Assembly (NCBI GenBank): GCA_047459075.1
Contig: VSCH01000006.1
Location: 35,348-99,347, forward strand
Source: ZC4RG19 sp017577565
Lineage (GTDB): Bacteria; Actinomycetota; Acidimicrobiia; Acidimicrobiales; VFJN01
Length of the DNA stretch: 64,000 nt
Reading direction: 5' to 3'
Below, in pieces: positions 17,070-24,786 of the stretch (position 1 is its first letter; each line of letters begins with the position of its first letter). The notes under the pieces are model-generated. The model was not told the origin of the DNA and did not search any database. It saw nothing but the letters and a program-made list of their open reading frames with translations. Made by a program: the position numbers and the translations under genes.

Positions 17070-17085
17070 CGGGCCGTCCGGCCCG
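17070..17085. terminator. Candidate hairpin after the SGNH gene
   Basis: CGGGCC (17070-17075) and GGCCCG (17080-17085) form a 6-bp stem with a 4-nt loop, 14 nt after the stop. The 205-bp gap 17056-17260 between convergent genes shows nothing else that I recognise. Confidence 0.35.
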
Positions 17086-17260
17086 CCTCCGGTGAACCGG
17101 CGTCTCTCACCCGCACATCCCCACCCCGGAGACGCCAGGACACCGCCGCGCCGCCGCGCCCTCCGGCCACCACCGACCTGGCGTCCCTCACGTGCACCAC
17201 CGTGCGCCACGGACGCCGGAAGCCCAGGGTGCCGGGGGCGGAGGGTCGACCGCCCGGGCG

Positions 17261-18106
17261 TCAGGCGTAGCGATCGAGGACGGCGAGGGCCGAGGCACCG
17301 TAGCCGCCGCCGAAGGTGACCGCGTGGACGAGCAGCGGCTCGAGCTGCCACAGCCGGAGCCGGTCGCGCCAGCCGGGCGCCAGCGGCGCCACCTCCTCGT
17401 AGGCCCGCACGACGGCGGGGCCCGGCCGGCCGAACAGGTGCAGCATGGCCAGGTCGACCTCCCGGTGGCCGCCGTAGGGCGCGGGGTCGATCAGCCAGGG
17501 CCGGCCGGCGCGGTCGACGTGAACGTTGCCCGTCCACAGGTCGCCGTGGACCCGGGCCGGGGGCTCGGCCGGGCCGGCCAGGTCGGGCAGGCGCGCCGCC
17601 AGCCGGTCGACCGCGGCCCGGGCGCGGGGGTCGAGCGCCCCCCGGGCGACGGCCCGCTCGGTCAGCGGCCGGATCCGCCGCTCGATCCAGAACGCCGGCC
17701 AGTCCGCCGCCGGCGTGTTGCGCTGCACCTCCCGGCCGATGAAGCCGTCCCGGTCCCAGCCGAAGCAGGGGGCGCCGGCGGTGTGGAGCCGGGCCAGCTG
17801 GCGCCCGAGCAGCTCGTCGGTGGCGGACGTCGGGACCCCCGGCTCGACCCACTCGAGGACCAGGGTGTCGGGCGTGACCGCCAGCACGGCGGGCACGGCC
17901 ACGCCCGGCACCTCGGCCAGCCACCGCAGCCCGGCGGCCTCGACGTCGAGCAGCCCGGGCGGCAGCCCCTCGCCCGACTTGGCGAACACGACCTCGCCGC
18001 CGTCGAGCTCGACCCGGGCGGCCTCGCTGATGCACCCGCCCCCGACCGGGGCCGTGCGCACGACCCGGCGACCCAGCGCCGCGGCGACCGCGTCGGCGAG
18101 CCCCAC
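17261..18106 (-). CDS. Fructosamine/ketosamine-3-kinase family protein
   Basis: The 281-residue protein has the aminoglycoside-phosphotransferase-like kinase fold: a nucleotide-binding strand region GGEVVFAKSGEG, hinge LVLEWVEPG, the catalytic loop RVHGDLWTGNVHV and the metal-binding DPAPYGGHREVDLAM. These are specific to the fructosamine-3-kinase group, which phosphorylates sugar adducts on protein lysines so that they fall off. The family's bacterial members prefer ribulosamines or erythrulosamines. GTG at 18106 lies 3 nt after the stop of a low-molecular-weight phosphatase gene, an arrangement that fits two-step deglycation. Length matches the family. Confidence 0.85.
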   Translation of the reverse strand: MGLADAVAAALGRRVVRTAPVGGGCISEAARVELDGGEVVFAKSGEGLPPGLLDVEAAGLRWLAEVPGVAVPAVLAVTPDTLVLEWVEPGVPTSATDELLGRQLARLHTAGAPCFGWDRDGFIGREVQRNTPAADWPAFWIERRIRPLTERAVARGALDPRARAAVDRLAARLPDLAGPAEPPARVHGDLWTGNVHVDRAGRPWLIDPAPYGGHREVDLAMLHLFGRPGPAVVRAYEEVAPLAPGWRDRLRLWQLEPLLVHAVTFGGGYGASALAVLDRYA

Positions 18107-18109
18107 CGC

Positions 18110-18613
18110 TCAGGCGTGGACGGCCCGGATGTGCTCGACCAGCCCCCGGCACGCCCGGTCGAGCAGGTCGTAGACCTGCGCGAACCCTTCGGGGCCGCCG
18201 TAGTAGGGGTCGGGCACGTCCTCGACGTGGGCGTCCGGGCCGAAGGCCGTCATCCGGTGCACCTTCGCGACCGCCTCGGGCGACGGCGCCCGCCGCAGCA
18301 GCGCCCGCTCGACCGTGCCGTCCGCCACCAGCAGCAGGTCGAAGCGCTCCCAGTCGTCGGGGCGGATCCGCCGGGCGCGCAGCGGCCGCAGGTCGAGGCC
18401 CCGACGGTCGGCCTCGGCGATGGCCCGGGGGTCGGGGGGCGACCCCTCGTGCTCGCCGCTGGTGCCGGCCGAGTCGACCTCGACGACCCCGCTCAGGCCC
18501 TCCTCCTCGAGGATGCGCCGCATGAGCGCCTCGGCGGTGGGCGACCGGCAGATGTTGCCCCAGCACACGAACAGGAGGCGCGTGACGGCGGTGTCGAGGA
18601 GGGGGCCGGACAT
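18110..18613 (-). CDS. Low-molecular-weight protein-tyrosine-phosphatase family protein
   Basis: The 167-residue protein has the P-loop LFVCWGNICRSPTAEA (C-x5-R-S nucleophile loop) near the N-terminus and the general-acid aspartate in VPDPYYGGPEGF near the C-terminus. Family members act on phosphotyrosine, phosphoarginine, or small phosphosugar adducts. Because the next gene (3 nt downstream) is a ketosamine kinase, a likely role is removing the 5-phosphate from ribulosamine-5-phosphate on proteins before 3-phosphorylation. TACACT on the minus strand at 18623-18628 lies 9 nt before the ATG, so the operon is probably leaderless. A role in envelope polysaccharide signalling is the alternative. 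Confidence 0.88.
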   Translation of the reverse strand: MSGPLLDTAVTRLLFVCWGNICRSPTAEALMRRILEEEGLSGVVEVDSAGTSGEHEGSPPDPRAIAEADRRGLDLRPLRARRIRPDDWERFDLLLVADGTVERALLRRAPSPEAVAKVHRMTAFGPDAHVEDVPDPYYGGPEGFAQVYDLLDRACRGLVEHIRAVHA

Positions 18614-18622
18614 CGCCGACCG

Positions 18623-18628
18623 AGTGTA
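18623..18628 (-). promoter_or_regulatory. -10 element for the phosphatase/ketosamine kinase operon
   Basis: TACACT (minus strand) ends 9 nt before the ATG at 18613. Confidence 0.4.
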
Positions 18629-18654
18629 GGAGGACCGCGCCGGGGCCCACGCTC

Positions 18655-18660
18655 TACGCT
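18655..18660 (+). promoter_or_regulatory. -10-like element for the cobalamin operon
   Basis: TACGCT lies 35 nt before the cobU TTG start. The implied leader of under 30 nt holds the AGGAGG at 18681-18686 and is far too short for a cobalamin riboswitch. Confidence 0.4.
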
Positions 18661-18695
18661 GCGACACCCCCGGTCGTGCGAGGAGGCAGCCTCCG

Positions 18696-19208
18696 TTGAT
18701 CACCCTGGTGCTGGGCGGCACCCGCTCCGGCAAGTCGCAGGTCGCCGAGGCGCTGGCCGCCGAGGCCGGCGCACCGGTCACCTACGTCGCCACCGGCCGG
18801 GCCACCGACGAGGAGATGGCGGCCCGGATCGCCGCCCACCGCGCCCGCCGGCCGGCGTCGTGGGCCACCGTCGAGGTCGGGCCGGACCTCCCGGAGGTGC
18901 TGCGACGACTCGACGGCGTGGCGCTGGTCGACTCGCTCGGCACCTGGGTGGCCGGGCACGCCGACCTGGCGCCCGACGGCACCGCGCTGTGCGCGGCGCT
19001 GCGGGACCGGGAGGCGGCCGGCGCCGGGGACACCGTCGTCGTGTCCGAGGAGGTGGGCCTCGGCGTCCACGCGGCCACCGAGGCGGGCCGGCGGTTCGCC
19101 GACGTGCTCGGCGATCTCAACCGGGCGGTGGCCGACCTCGCCGACCGGGCGCTGCTCGTCGTGGCCGGGCGGGTGCTGCCCCTCGACCGACCGGCCGGCC
19201 GCGCCTGA
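18696..19208 (+). CDS. cobU: Adenosylcobinamide kinase / adenosylcobinamide-phosphate guanylyltransferase
   Basis: CobU phosphorylates adenosylcobinamide and attaches GMP to give adenosylcobinamide-GDP. The 170-residue protein starts with the P-loop LVLGGTRSGKSQVAE, followed by YVATGRATDEEM, HRARRPASW (the guanylylated-histidine region) and VDSLGTWV. The start is TTG at 18696, supported by AGGAGG 9 nt upstream and by the P-loop position. The stop overlaps the cobS ATG by one base (TGATG). First gene of a run cobU-cobS-cbiB-cobC-like, then cobT. Confidence 0.95.
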   Translation: MITLVLGGTRSGKSQVAEALAAEAGAPVTYVATGRATDEEMAARIAAHRARRPASWATVEVGPDLPEVLRRLDGVALVDSLGTWVAGHADLAPDGTALCAALRDREAAGAGDTVVVSEEVGLGVHAATEAGRRFADVLGDLNRAVADLADRALLVVAGRVLPLDRPAGRA

Positions 19209-19909
19209 TGCGGGCGGCGCTCGGGTTCCTCACCGTCGTCGGCGGGGCCGCGGCGCCCGATGCCCGGGCCCGGGCCTGGTTCGGCGTCGTGGGGGCCGTC
19301 GTCGGGCTCGCGGTGGGCGGCGCCTGGTGGGTGGCCGGCGAGCTGTGGCCGCCGCTCGTCGCCGCGGTCGTCGCGGTGGCGGTCGACGCCGCCCTGACCG
19401 GCCTGCTCCACCTGGACGGGCTGGCCGACGCGGCCGACGGGCTGCTGCCGCCGTTGCCCCGGGACCGCCGCCTCGCCGTCATGGCCGCGCCCGACGTCGG
19501 GGCCTTCGGGGTCGCGGCGCTGGTGCTCGTCCTCGGGGCCCGCGTCGCCGCCCTCGCCGCCCTCCGGCCGGACGTGGCGCTGGTGGTGGGCCTCTGGGCC
19601 GGGTCCCGGGCCGCCATGGCGCTGACGATGGCGCTCGTCCCCTACGCCCGCGAGCGGGGGGTGGCGTCCGGGTTCACGGGGCGACCCTCCCCGGCGCCGG
19701 CGGTCACGCTGGTGGCGGCGGTCGCCGTCGTCGTCCTGGCCCGCGGGGGCGGGGCCGGCGTCGCCACCGCGGCCGGGCTCCTCGTGGGGTTCGCGGCGGT
19801 GGTCGGGCTGGCCCGGCGGCGGCTGGGCGGCTACACGGGCGACGTGCTCGGGGCCGCCGGGGTGGTGGCCGAGACCGTGGGGCTGCTCGTGGCGGCGGCG
19901 CGATGGTGA
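19208..19909 (+). CDS. cobS: Adenosylcobinamide-GDP ribazoletransferase (cobalamin synthase)
   Basis: CobS is the integral membrane enzyme that joins adenosylcobinamide-GDP and alpha-ribazole (phosphate). The 233-residue protein has about six hydrophobic helices, and the acidic motif HLDGLADAADGLL between helices is the family signature for metal binding. GFTGRPSPAP and RRRLGGYTGDVLGAAG are also typical. The ATG overlaps the cobU stop and the 3' end overlaps cbiB by 7 nt. Confidence 0.93.
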   Translation: MRAALGFLTVVGGAAAPDARARAWFGVVGAVVGLAVGGAWWVAGELWPPLVAAVVAVAVDAALTGLLHLDGLADAADGLLPPLPRDRRLAVMAAPDVGAFGVAALVLVLGARVAALAALRPDVALVVGLWAGSRAAMALTMALVPYARERGVASGFTGRPSPAPAVTLVAAVAVVVLARGGGAGVATAAGLLVGFAAVVGLARRRLGGYTGDVLGAAGVVAETVGLLVAAARW

Positions 19910-20871
19910 CCGGGACCGGCGTGCTGCGCCGCCTCGGGCGCCGGTCGCTGGCCGCGGCCGGCGGGCTGGCGCTCGACCGCCTGCTCGGCGAGCCGCCGGT
20001 GCCCGACCGCGCCCACCCGGTCGCCCTGCTCGGCACCGGCCTCGCCGCCCTGGAGCGGCGCCTCTACGCCGACCGGCGGGCCCCGGGCGCCGCGCTCGCC
20101 GCCGCGGCGGTGGCCGGTGCCGCGGTGGCGGGGGCGGCGCTGCGCTCCCCCGCGGCCGCCGCCTGGCTCGCCACCTCGGGGCGGGCCCTGCACGAGGCGG
20201 CCCTGCGCGTGGCCGCCGCGCTGGAGACCGGCGACCTCGACGCCGCCCGGGCGGCGCTGCCGTGGCTGGTCGGCCGCGACCCGAGTCGGCTGGGCGCGCC
20301 CGCGATCGCCCGGGCCGCCATCGAGTCGGTGGCCGAGAACACGACCGACGCCGTCGTGGCGCCGGCGCTGTGGGCCGTGGCCGGCGGCGCGCCGGGCACG
20401 CTCGTCCACCGGGCGGCCGACACGCTCGACTCGATGGTCGGCTACCGGGACGAGCGCTACCGGCGGTTCGGCGCCGCCGCCGCCCGGCTGGACGACGCCC
20501 TGGCCTTCGTGCCGGCCCGGGTGACGGCCGCGCTGGTCGTGCTCTGCCGGCCGGGCCGGGCCCCGGCGGTCCGGCGGGCGGTGGCCGTGGACGCGCCGGC
20601 GCACCCCTCGCCCAACGCCGGGGTGGCCGAGGCCGCCTTCGCCGCCGCGCTCGACGTGCGGCTGGGCGGCGACGCCAACCGCTACGGCACCGTCATCGAG
20701 CGCCGCCCGGTGCTGCACGGCGCCGGCCGGGTCCCGGGGCCCGTCGACGTGCGGGCCGCGGTGGCGCTGTCCCTCGCGGTGACGCGGGCGCTCAAGGCGA
20801 TCCTGGCCGCGGCCGGCGGGGCGGCGCTCGCCGTCGCCGCGGTCCGCGACCGGCGCAGGGGCGACCGGTGA
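19903..20871 (+). CDS. cbiB: Adenosylcobinamide-phosphate synthase (CbiB/CobD)
   Basis: CbiB attaches (R)-1-amino-2-propanol or its phosphate to adenosylcobyrate at the membrane. The 322-residue protein shows the family motifs LALDRLLGEPPVPDRAHPVALLG at the start (loop between helices), AIESVAENTTDAVVAPALWA, MVGYRDERYRRFG and HPSPNAGVAEAAFAAALDVRLGG. The ATG at 19903 lies inside the end of cobS. The stop overlaps the next gene as GTGA, so translation of the four genes is coupled. Confidence 0.93.
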   Translation: MVTGTGVLRRLGRRSLAAAGGLALDRLLGEPPVPDRAHPVALLGTGLAALERRLYADRRAPGAALAAAAVAGAAVAGAALRSPAAAAWLATSGRALHEAALRVAAALETGDLDAARAALPWLVGRDPSRLGAPAIARAAIESVAENTTDAVVAPALWAVAGGAPGTLVHRAADTLDSMVGYRDERYRRFGAAAARLDDALAFVPARVTAALVVLCRPGRAPAVRRAVAVDAPAHPSPNAGVAEAAFAAALDVRLGGDANRYGTVIERRPVLHGAGRVPGPVDVRAAVALSLAVTRALKAILAAAGGAALAVAAVRDRRRGDR

Positions 20872-21812
20872 CCGGACCGGGCCGGGGCGCGGGGCGGGTC
20901 CCCCCGCCGGGGCCGCACGGCGGCGACGGGGCGCGGGTGGCGGCCGCGCTCGGGCTCGACCCCGACGAGGTCCTCGACCTGTCGGCGTCGCTCAACCCGT
21001 TCGCCCCGGACGTCCCGGCCCTCGCCCGCCACCACCTCGGCGAGCTGCGCCGCTATCCCGACGTCGAGCGGGCGGAGGCGCTGCTCGCCGCCGGCCTCGG
21101 CCTGCCGCCCGAGCGGACGGTGCTGACCGCGGGCGGCGCCCAGGCCATCGCGCTGGTCGCCCAGCTCACCGGCGCGGGCCGGGTCGACGAGCCGGAGTTC
21201 TCGCTCTACCGTCGCCACCTGGACCGCCTCGAGCGGGCCGCGCCCCGCTGGCGGTCCGACCCGCACAACCCGTCGGGCCGGCTGGCGGGCCCGGACGAGC
21301 GGGCGGACGTGTGGGACGAGGCGTTCCTGCCGCTCTCGGCCGGCGTGTGGACCCGCGGCCGCCCGGGCTGGGCGCTGGGCTCGCTGACGAAGGCGTTCGC
21401 GTGCCCCGGCCTGCGCCTCGGCTTCGCCGTGGCGCCCGACGAGGCGGCGGCCGCCGCGCTGCGGGCCCGCCGGCCGGCCTGGGCGGTCGGCGGGCTGGCC
21501 TGCGCGCTCGTCCCCGAGCTGGTGGAGCGGGCCGACCCGCCGGGCTGGACCGCGGCGATCGCGGCGGCCCGCGCCGAGCTCGAGCGCGTGCTCGTGGCCC
21601 GGGGGTGGTCGCCGCTCCCCTCGGAGGCCCCCTGGGTGCTCGTGCCCGGCGCCGCCGGGCTGCGCGACGCGCTGGCCCGCCGGGCCGTCGTCGTGCGCGA
21701 CTGCCGCTCGTTCGGGCTGCCCGACCACGTCCGCATCGCCGTCCCCGACGCCGCCGGGCTCGAGCGGCTGGACCGGGCCCTCGCCGCGGTCGGCGGTCCC
21801 GGGAGCCGCTGA
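20868..21812 (+). CDS. CobC-like PLP aminotransferase-fold protein (threonine-phosphate decarboxylase type)
   Basis: The 314-residue fold-type I PLP protein has DLSASLNPFAPDVP at the start (the family's phosphate/substrate region), AGGAQAIALV, SDPHNPSGRL, and the Schiff-base lysine in LGSLTKAFACPGLRLGF, plus a C-terminal arginine in HVRIAVPD. Its place right after cbiB suggests it makes (R)-1-amino-2-propanol O-2-phosphate from threonine phosphate. It is shorter than most members (about 360) and the tyrosine-containing hinge segment is trimmed. Histidinol-phosphate aminotransferase is the structural alternative but the context argues against it. Confidence 0.82.
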   Translation: MTGPGRGAGRVPPPGPHGGDGARVAAALGLDPDEVLDLSASLNPFAPDVPALARHHLGELRRYPDVERAEALLAAGLGLPPERTVLTAGGAQAIALVAQLTGAGRVDEPEFSLYRRHLDRLERAAPRWRSDPHNPSGRLAGPDERADVWDEAFLPLSAGVWTRGRPGWALGSLTKAFACPGLRLGFAVAPDEAAAAALRARRPAWAVGGLACALVPELVERADPPGWTAAIAAARAELERVLVARGWSPLPSEAPWVLVPGAAGLRDALARRAVVVRDCRSFGLPDHVRIAVPDAAGLERLDRALAAVGGPGSR

Positions 21813-21948
21813 GCCTGCGCACGGCCGGGCCGGCGCCCGCGCGCGTGCGGCGGTCGGGTCGTCACCCCGGCCACGCGACATGATGGTGGGGGCGGGCGCC
21901 CCGGCGGGGGCCGACCGCCGTCGACCGAACAGGATTCGCCACGCCCCG

Positions 21949-23517
21949 ATGAGCTGGACCCACCCCACCCTGCACCTGCCGGCGGACCTGCCCGTCGACG
22001 CCGTCGCCTTCAGCCTCAACGCCGTGCTGGAGGCCACGGCCGCCGACGATGCCGCGGCGGCCCCGGACCCCGACGGCGGGCTGCTGCTGCCCGCCGCCGG
22101 CGTGCGCCGGCTCGCGGACGCGCTGCGCCGGGCCGGCGTCCCGGCGCAGCTGCTCCTGCCCCGGGCCCAGTCCAACGGTCACGGCCACCGCCACGCCGAC
22201 GGCGGCGCCGCGCTCGCCGACCGGCTCGCCGCCGCCGGCCTCGGCCCGGACGTCCTCCGGCCCGTCCCGCCGGACGCCGAGGCGACCGAGGCGGTCCGGG
22301 GCCGCACGCTCGTCGTCACCCGTTGCCGGGAGACGGCCTCGGGGCTGTCCGCGGCGGGCCACCCCGTCGTCGTCGTCGACCGTCGCCCGCCCCACCACGA
22401 CGTGCTCGCCTGGCTCGCGGCCCGGGTCGGCCCCTTCGCCGCCGCGGCCACGCTGGTCGCCCCGCCGGACGAGCGGGCAGGGGCCGCGGCCCGCGCCCAC
22501 CACCTGCGCCTGACCAAGCCGCCCGGCTCGCTCGGCCGCCTCGAGGACCTCGGCGCCCAGCTGGCCGCCATCGCCGGCGTGTCGCCGCCACCGGTCCCCC
22601 GGCCCGTGGCCACGGCGGTCTTCGCCGGCGACCACGGCGTGCACGCCCAGGGGGTCAGCCCGTGGCCGCAGGAGGTCACCGCCCAGATGGTGGCCAACTT
22701 CCTCGCCGGCGGCGCGGCGATCAACGTGCTCGCCGGGCGCACCGGCGACGAGCTCGTGGTCGTCGACGTCGGCGTCGCCGGCGACGTCGACGTGCCCGCC
22801 GGACCGGTGGGCGGCGGGGCCCGGGCGTCCCGGCTCGTCAGCCGCAAGGTGCGCCCCGGCACGGCCGACCTGTCGACCGGGCCGGCCATGTCGGTCGAGG
22901 ACGCGCGCCGGGCGCTGGACGTCGGGGCGGAGACGGCGCTGGAGCTGGTCGCCGGCGGCGCCCGGTGCCTGGTCACCGGCGACATGGGCATCGCCAACAC
23001 GACGCCCGCCGCCGCGCTCATCGCCTGCCTCACCGACCGCCCGGCCAGCGCCGTGACCGGCCGGGGCACGGGCGTCGACGACCAGGTGCTCACCCGCAAG
23101 ACGGCGCTCGTCGCGGCCGCGGTCGCCCGTGCCCGCTACCAGCACGGCGACGACACCCTCGCCCTGCTGGCCGAGGTCGGCGGCCTGGAGCACGCCGCGC
23201 TCGCCGGGTTCATCGTCGCGGGGGCGGCGCTGCAGGTGCCCGTCGTGGTCGACGGCGTCATCGCCGCCTCGGCGCTGCTGGTCGCCAGCCGCCTGGTGCC
23301 GGGCGTCGAGCGCTGCGTCGTCGCCGGCCACCGCTCGGCCGAGCCGGGGGCGTCGGTCGTCCTCGAGACGCTCGGGCTCGACCCGCTGCTCGACCTCGGC
23401 ATGCGGCTGGGCGAGGGCACGGGTGCCGCGCTGGCCGTGCCGGTCGTCGAGGCCGCGGCCCGCGTCCTGCACGAGATGGCCACCTTCGAGGACGCCGGGG
23501 TGGCGGACGCCCGCTGA
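21949..23517 (+). CDS. cobT: CobT with an N-terminal degenerate HAD-like domain
   Basis: Residues from about 178 to 522 are CobT, nicotinate-nucleotide:dimethylbenzimidazole phosphoribosyltransferase: TKPPGSLGRLEDLG, FAGDHGVHAQGVSPWPQEVT, GDMGIANTTPAAA, GHRSAEPGA and the C-terminal LGMRLGEGTGAALA with the catalytic Glu. This activates the lower ligand as alpha-ribazole 5'-phosphate. The first 175 residues are extra. They read like a beta-phosphoglucomutase-type HAD domain (VDAVAFSLNAVLEAT, LADALRRAGVPAQLLLP, LVVTRCRETASGLSAAGHPVVVVDR), but the motif I aspartates are Ser22 and Asn24 and the late acidic pair is Thr124-Arg125. The ATG at 21949 fits the start of that domain. A 136-bp gap separates it from the cobC-like gene. 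Confidence 0.9.
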   Translation: MSWTHPTLHLPADLPVDAVAFSLNAVLEATAADDAAAAPDPDGGLLLPAAGVRRLADALRRAGVPAQLLLPRAQSNGHGHRHADGGAALADRLAAAGLGPDVLRPVPPDAEATEAVRGRTLVVTRCRETASGLSAAGHPVVVVDRRPPHHDVLAWLAARVGPFAAAATLVAPPDERAGAAARAHHLRLTKPPGSLGRLEDLGAQLAAIAGVSPPPVPRPVATAVFAGDHGVHAQGVSPWPQEVTAQMVANFLAGGAAINVLAGRTGDELVVVDVGVAGDVDVPAGPVGGGARASRLVSRKVRPGTADLSTGPAMSVEDARRALDVGAETALELVAGGARCLVTGDMGIANTTPAAALIACLTDRPASAVTGRGTGVDDQVLTRKTALVAAAVARARYQHGDDTLALLAEVGGLEHAALAGFIVAGAALQVPVVVDGVIAASALLVASRLVPGVERCVVAGHRSAEPGASVVLETLGLDPLLDLGMRLGEGTGAALAVPVVEAAARVLHEMATFEDAGVADAR

Positions 23518-23568
23518 CCGGCGCCCGAGCCGCGGGCGGGGCACCACCGCCGGCCGGCCGAGGGGGGT

Positions 23569-23574
23569 TAGTGT
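23569..23574 (+). promoter_or_regulatory. -10 element before the LCP gene
   Basis: TAGTGT lies 10 nt before the GTG at 23585, favouring that codon over the in-frame GTG at 23573, which is part of the hexamer itself. Confidence 0.4.
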
Positions 23575-23584
23575 GAGCAGCCGC

Positions 23585-24763
23585 GTGACCGATCGCTTCC
23601 ACGATCCCGAGCGCCCGCGGGGTGATCCGCGACGTGTGTTCATCCCGGCGCCGTCCACGTCGCCGGGCCGCGGCGCGCCCGGCGGCTCCGTGGCGCCGCC
23701 GCGGCCCCGCCGCGCGCCGGCGCCACCGCCGGGACGCCCGAGCGGTCCCCCGCCGTCGCGCCCCCGCCCGCCGGGCGGCCCGCCCCGGCCGCCGGGGCGC
23801 GGCCGCACCGGGCCCTGGTACCGACGCGTGCGGTGGCGGCGGGTGCTGCTCGTCACCGGCCTGGTGCTCGTGGCCGCGCTGGTCGGCGGCTACCTCTACG
23901 CCCGCAGCATCTTCAACCGCATCGAGCGGGTCGACGTCGGCGACTCGCTGACCTCGGCCTCGCACGGGACCAACTACCTGATCGTCGGGTCGGACTCCCG
24001 GGCCAACGTCACCGGCGAGGGCGACGCCGGCTTCAACGGCGCCGACGCGCCCGGCGGCCAGCGGGCCGACACGATCATGGTGCTGCACCTCGAGGGCGGC
24101 CGGGCCCAGATGCTGTCGATCCCCCGCGACCTCTACGTGCCCATCGCGGGCACGGACGGCAGCGCCAAGATCAACGCCGCCTACAACGCCGACCTCGGCG
24201 GCGGCCCCGAGCGGCTCATCGACACGATCACCCAGGAGCTCGGCATCCCCATCGACCGCTACATGGAGGTCGACTTCGTCAGCTTCGCCGGCCTGGTCGA
24301 CAGCCTCGGCGGGGTCACCATCGAGTTCGAGCACCCCGCCCGCGACCTCCACTCGGGCCTCTGGGTGCCGGAGCCCGGCGCCGTCGAGCTCGACGGCGAG
24401 CAGGCCCTGGCGTACGTCCGGTCCCGCCACTTCGAGGAGGCGATCGACGGCCAGTGGGTGGAGGACCCCCGCGGCGACCTCGGGCGCATCGAGCGCCAGC
24501 AGCGGTTCCTCTCGGTCGTCATCGACGAGCTGAGCGGCACCAAGAACCCGTTCCGCCTGGCAAGCACGGCGAGCAGCATGGCCGAGGGCCTGCGCATCGA
24601 CCACGAGATGTCGATGTGGGACGCCGTCACCTTCGCGTGGGGCATGCGGGGCCTGGCCGAGCCGCTCGACCCGCTGCCGGTCGACAACGACCGCAACGCC
24701 GCCGGCGCGGTGCTCATCCTGCGCGAGGAGGAGGCCCAGCCGATCCTCGACCAGGTCCGCTGA
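23585..24763 (+). CDS. LytR-CpsA-Psr (LCP) family wall-polymer ligase
   Basis: LCP enzymes transfer lipid-linked polymers to peptidoglycan outside the membrane. The 392-residue protein has a proline/arginine-rich cytoplasmic segment (about residues 15-80), one membrane helix (VLLVTGLVLVAALVGGYLYA) and an LCP domain with YLIVGSDSRAN, GGQRADTIMVLHL, LSIPRDLYVPI (arginine for the pyrophosphate), KINAAYNADLGGG and LAYVRSRHFEE. There is no LytR_C tail. I chose GTG 23585 because of the TAGTGT spacing; GTG 23573 would add four residues. It may attach the glycan made by the genes at the left end. Confidence 0.88.
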   Translation: MTDRFHDPERPRGDPRRVFIPAPSTSPGRGAPGGSVAPPRPRRAPAPPPGRPSGPPPSRPRPPGGPPRPPGRGRTGPWYRRVRWRRVLLVTGLVLVAALVGGYLYARSIFNRIERVDVGDSLTSASHGTNYLIVGSDSRANVTGEGDAGFNGADAPGGQRADTIMVLHLEGGRAQMLSIPRDLYVPIAGTDGSAKINAAYNADLGGGPERLIDTITQELGIPIDRYMEVDFVSFAGLVDSLGGVTIEFEHPARDLHSGLWVPEPGAVELDGEQALAYVRSRHFEEAIDGQWVEDPRGDLGRIERQQRFLSVVIDELSGTKNPFRLASTASSMAEGLRIDHEMSMWDAVTFAWGMRGLAEPLDPLPVDNDRNAAGAVLILREEEAQPILDQVR

Positions 24764-24786
24764 CCCGCGCCGCCGGCCGGGCGGGC

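Noticed and set aside
18629..18695. Cobalamin riboswitch upstream of cobU
   Set aside because: Only about 80 bp separate cobU from the divergent phosphatase gene, too short for a riboswitch, and no B12-box-like sequence is visible.
23573..23584. GTG at 23573 as LCP start
   Set aside because: It lies within the TAGTGT hexamer; the GTG at 23585 has the spacing seen at other leaderless starts. The difference is four residues and cannot be settled from sequence alone.
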